Below, piece after piece: positions 7,420 through 9,184 of a DNA stretch of 9,184 nt. The notes below the pieces were generated by a model. The model was not told the DNA's origin. It was given only the letters and a program-made list of their open reading frames with translations, and ran no database searches. A program made the position numbers and the translations under genes. The stretch spans positions 1 to 9,184 of the forward strand of contig CADBPL010000282.1 in NCBI GenBank assembly GCA_902796535.1, given 5' to 3'. Source of the DNA: Oscillospiraceae bacterium (GTDB lineage: Bacteria > Bacillota > Clostridia > Oscillospirales > Acutalibacteraceae). Positions within the stretch are counted from its first letter, which is position 1. Every line of letters begins with the position of its first letter.

Positions 7420-8343
7420 ATGGACCGATCCATTCCCGGCGGCGTTTATCCGACCATGGTCACGCCGTATACGAATGACAACAAAATCGACTATTCTGCG
7501 GTGGAACAGATCCTCAACTGGTACAGTGACCGCGGCTGCGACGGCGTTTTTGCCGTGTGCCAGTCCAGCGAAATCTTCTTCCTCTCGTTTGAGGAACGCT
7601 ATGAGCTGCTCAAATTTGTGATGGAGCACGCCCCGAAGAACCTGACGGTCGTTGCCTCCGGCCATACGGCGGATGACCTCGACACGCAGCTTTATCAGGC
7701 GCAGCGGTTCATTGAGCTGGGCGCCGCGGGGTATGTGTTCATTTCCAACCGCCTCGCCGCGCAGGAGGAGGGCGACGACGTGTTTTTGAAAAACGTCGAC
7801 CGGTTCCTCAACGCGCTGCCCGACACCGTCTTTGGCGTTTACGAGTGCCCTTACCCCTACAAGCGCCTGTTGCAGCCTGAAACCCTCGGCAGACTTGCCC
7901 GCACCGGCCGCTTCGCGTTTTTGAAGGATACCTGCTGCGATCTGTCCATGATCCGCCGGAAGCTCGACGCCGTGCAGGGAACGGGTTTGAAAATTTTCAA
8001 CGCCAATGCCGCCACCCTGCTGGAAAGCCTGAAAATGGGCTGCGCCGGTTATTCGGGCGTGATGGCGAATTTCCACCCGGAGCTGTACGCGTGGCTGTGC
8101 CGCAACTTTGAAAAAGACCCCGAAAAGGCTGAACTGGTCGGGGCGGTGCTCGGCTATTTTTCCGTGACCGAGCGTCAGGTTTATCCCATCAACGCCAAGT
8201 ATTACATGAGTCTGGAGGGACTGGAGCTGGGCTTCACCTCGCGCGCCAAAAGCATTTCCGATTTCGGCGAAGCCTGCCGAATGGAAATTCAGCAGATGAA
8301 GCGCGTCACTGATTTTGTCAAGGAAAAACTTGAATTATATTAA
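7420..8343 (+). CDS. Dihydrodipicolinate synthase/N-acetylneuraminate lyase superfamily protein, substrate unknown
   Basis: This 307-residue protein has the length and layout of a class I aldolase-like TIM barrel that forms a Schiff base between a lysine and a 2-keto acid. The catalytic pair is visible as Y141 (in YECP) and K169 (in FAFLKDT). The N-terminus GGVYPTMVTPYTND (7-20) and the NANAATLLESLKMGCAGYSG block (194-213) are typical. Against this, the GTTGE motif is CQSSE (47-51), and the arginine that follows the tyrosine in true DapA (YNVPGR) is replaced by Pro146. It is therefore unlikely to be the lysine-pathway DapA; a sugar-acid or sialic-acid-like keto acid is more plausible, but this is inference. 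ATG 7420 has AAGGAGG (7405-7411) 8 bases before it. It starts 21 bases after the helicase stop with no terminator between, so the two are probably co-transcribed. Confidence 0.88.
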   Translation: MDRSIPGGVYPTMVTPYTNDNKIDYSAVEQILNWYSDRGCDGVFAVCQSSEIFFLSFEERYELLKFVMEHAPKNLTVVASGHTADDLDTQLYQAQRFIELGAAGYVFISNRLAAQEEGDDVFLKNVDRFLNALPDTVFGVYECPYPYKRLLQPETLGRLARTGRFAFLKDTCCDLSMIRRKLDAVQGTGLKIFNANAATLLESLKMGCAGYSGVMANFHPELYAWLCRNFEKDPEKAELVGAVLGYFSVTERQVYPINAKYYMSLEGLELGFTSRAKSISDFGEACRMEIQQMKRVTDFVKEKLELY

Positions 8344-8362
8344 GTAAGGAGATCGATCAGCC

Positions 8363-9184
8363 ATGAAAGTCCGAATGAAACAAACGCTTTGTGTCCTGCT
8401 GACCCTTGCGCTCGTCTTTTCCGCCACGGCGGTCTGCTTTGCCGTTGATAACGGGTGCAGCTGCAAAAACACGCCCGTTGTTTTTGTCGACGGCATCGGC
8501 GGCGCGCTGTATCAGGTCAAGGAAGACGGCACGCGGGAACGCGTGTTCACGCCCGATGACGAAGTGATCAAAAACACCGTGCTCAATCTGCTGCCGTATC
8601 TGCCGCTGATGTTCTTCGGCCCCACGACCGGCGTGTTTGAGCGCAAGCTGACCAAAGCGGCGTGTGAACTGTTTGAGCCGCTTCGCTGCGATGAAAACGG
8701 CAATTCGGTCTACGACATCAGGCCCGGCTCCAGCACGCCTGTCAAAAAAGAGAGCCACAACGACCCGGCGCACCGGTATCAGTTTGCTTACGACTGGCGC
8801 CTTGATCCGCTGACCAACGCCCAGCTGCTCGACAAATACATCGATCAGGTGCGCAGTGAGACCGGTCATGACAAGATCATTCTCGAAAGCTACAGCGAGG
8901 GCGGCGAGATCTGTCTGGCTTACGTCGGCCAGTTCGGCGGCTCAAAAATCGAAAAATATGTGACGCTCTGCTCTGCATTCCAGGGCGTGAGCGTGGTCGG
9001 TTATGTCTTCAACGGCAAGATCAACGTGGACGCCAGGCAGACCTACAACTTCCTCAATTCCATCCTGCCCGCCATGTTCGGCGAAAACAAGGCGATAAAC
9101 GTCGCCGTCAAGGCCGCCCGCTACACCGGCCTTCTCGCCGGCCTTTGCCGCGCCGTCAACCGCATGATCAAAAACGACTATGAA
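8363..9184 (+). CDS. Exported lipase/acyltransferase-like alpha/beta hydrolase (3' end outside window)
   Basis: The frame is open from ATG 8363 to the window end, giving 274 residues without a stop. A signal peptide is clear: MKVRMK, a hydrophobic stretch (about 7-24), and a likely cut after CFA (27). No lipobox is seen, so a secreted or surface protein is expected. TPVVFVDGIGG (37-47) fits the first strand and oxyanion loop, FAYDWR (141-146) matches the YDWR block of lecithin:cholesterol acyltransferase-like proteins, and ESYSEGG (175-181) is the probable nucleophile elbow with S178. The usual Gly two residues before the serine is Ser. AFQGVS (205-210) fits the strand after the elbow. The Asp and His of the triad are not identified and may lie beyond the end. 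TAAGGAG (8345-8351) lies 11 bases before the start. The gap to the preceding gene is 19 bases, so it is in the same operon. Substrate is unknown. Confidence 0.78.
   Translation, partial: MKVRMKQTLCVLLTLALVFSATAVCFAVDNGCSCKNTPVVFVDGIGGALYQVKEDGTRERVFTPDDEVIKNTVLNLLPYLPLMFFGPTTGVFERKLTKAACELFEPLRCDENGNSVYDIRPGSSTPVKKESHNDPAHRYQFAYDWRLDPLTNAQLLDKYIDQVRSETGHDKIILESYSEGGEICLAYVGQFGGSKIEKYVTLCSAFQGVSVVGYVFNGKINVDARQTYNFLNSILPAMFGENKAINVAVKAARYTGLLAGLCRAVNRMIKNDYE

Noticed and set aside
7420..8343. Naming the lyase gene dapA
   Set aside because: The GTTGE motif and the DapA arginine are both missing, and no other lysine-pathway gene is nearby.

Overview
The window looks like chromosomal DNA from a GC-rich member of the Clostridia (Oscillospirales-type Firmicutes is my best guess; the genus cannot be told). 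The reasons are the strong AGGAGG-type ribosome binding sites, the promoters of sigma-A type, the order HPr-like tail - dnaE - pfkA (an arrangement I recall from clostridial genomes), a DUF4298 protein, and a PcrA-type helicase with an N-terminus and motif III of clostridial style. All supported genes lie on the + strand. I see no mobile element, tRNA, rRNA or CRISPR array.

Region 1 (1-4600) is core housekeeping. The last 11 codons of a gene, plausibly an HPr-family phosphocarrier, end inside the ribosome binding site of dnaE, which encodes a full-length DNA polymerase III alpha subunit. After a 98-base gap with a good promoter, and an imperfect dyad over its -10 box, comes pfkA (ATP-dependent 6-phosphofructokinase). 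A very strong intrinsic terminator ends this unit.

Region 2 (4600-5020) holds a small DUF4298 gene whose ribosome binding site starts a few bases after the terminator T-run. A T-rich tract with repeated TTTTTCTTG units follows, then a consensus-like promoter.

Region 3 (5020-9184) is an apparent operon with gaps of about 20 bases. It contains a PcrA/UvrD helicase with a non-ATG start and an insertion between motifs I and Ia, a DHDPS/NAL-superfamily lyase that lacks key DapA residues, and the first 274 codons of an exported lipase/acyltransferase-like alpha/beta hydrolase that runs off the window end.

The first two regions are ordinary. No clearly new system is visible. The part most worth a second look is the tail of the operon, where a lyase of unknown substrate and a secreted hydrolase with an unusual nucleophile elbow follow a DNA helicase.
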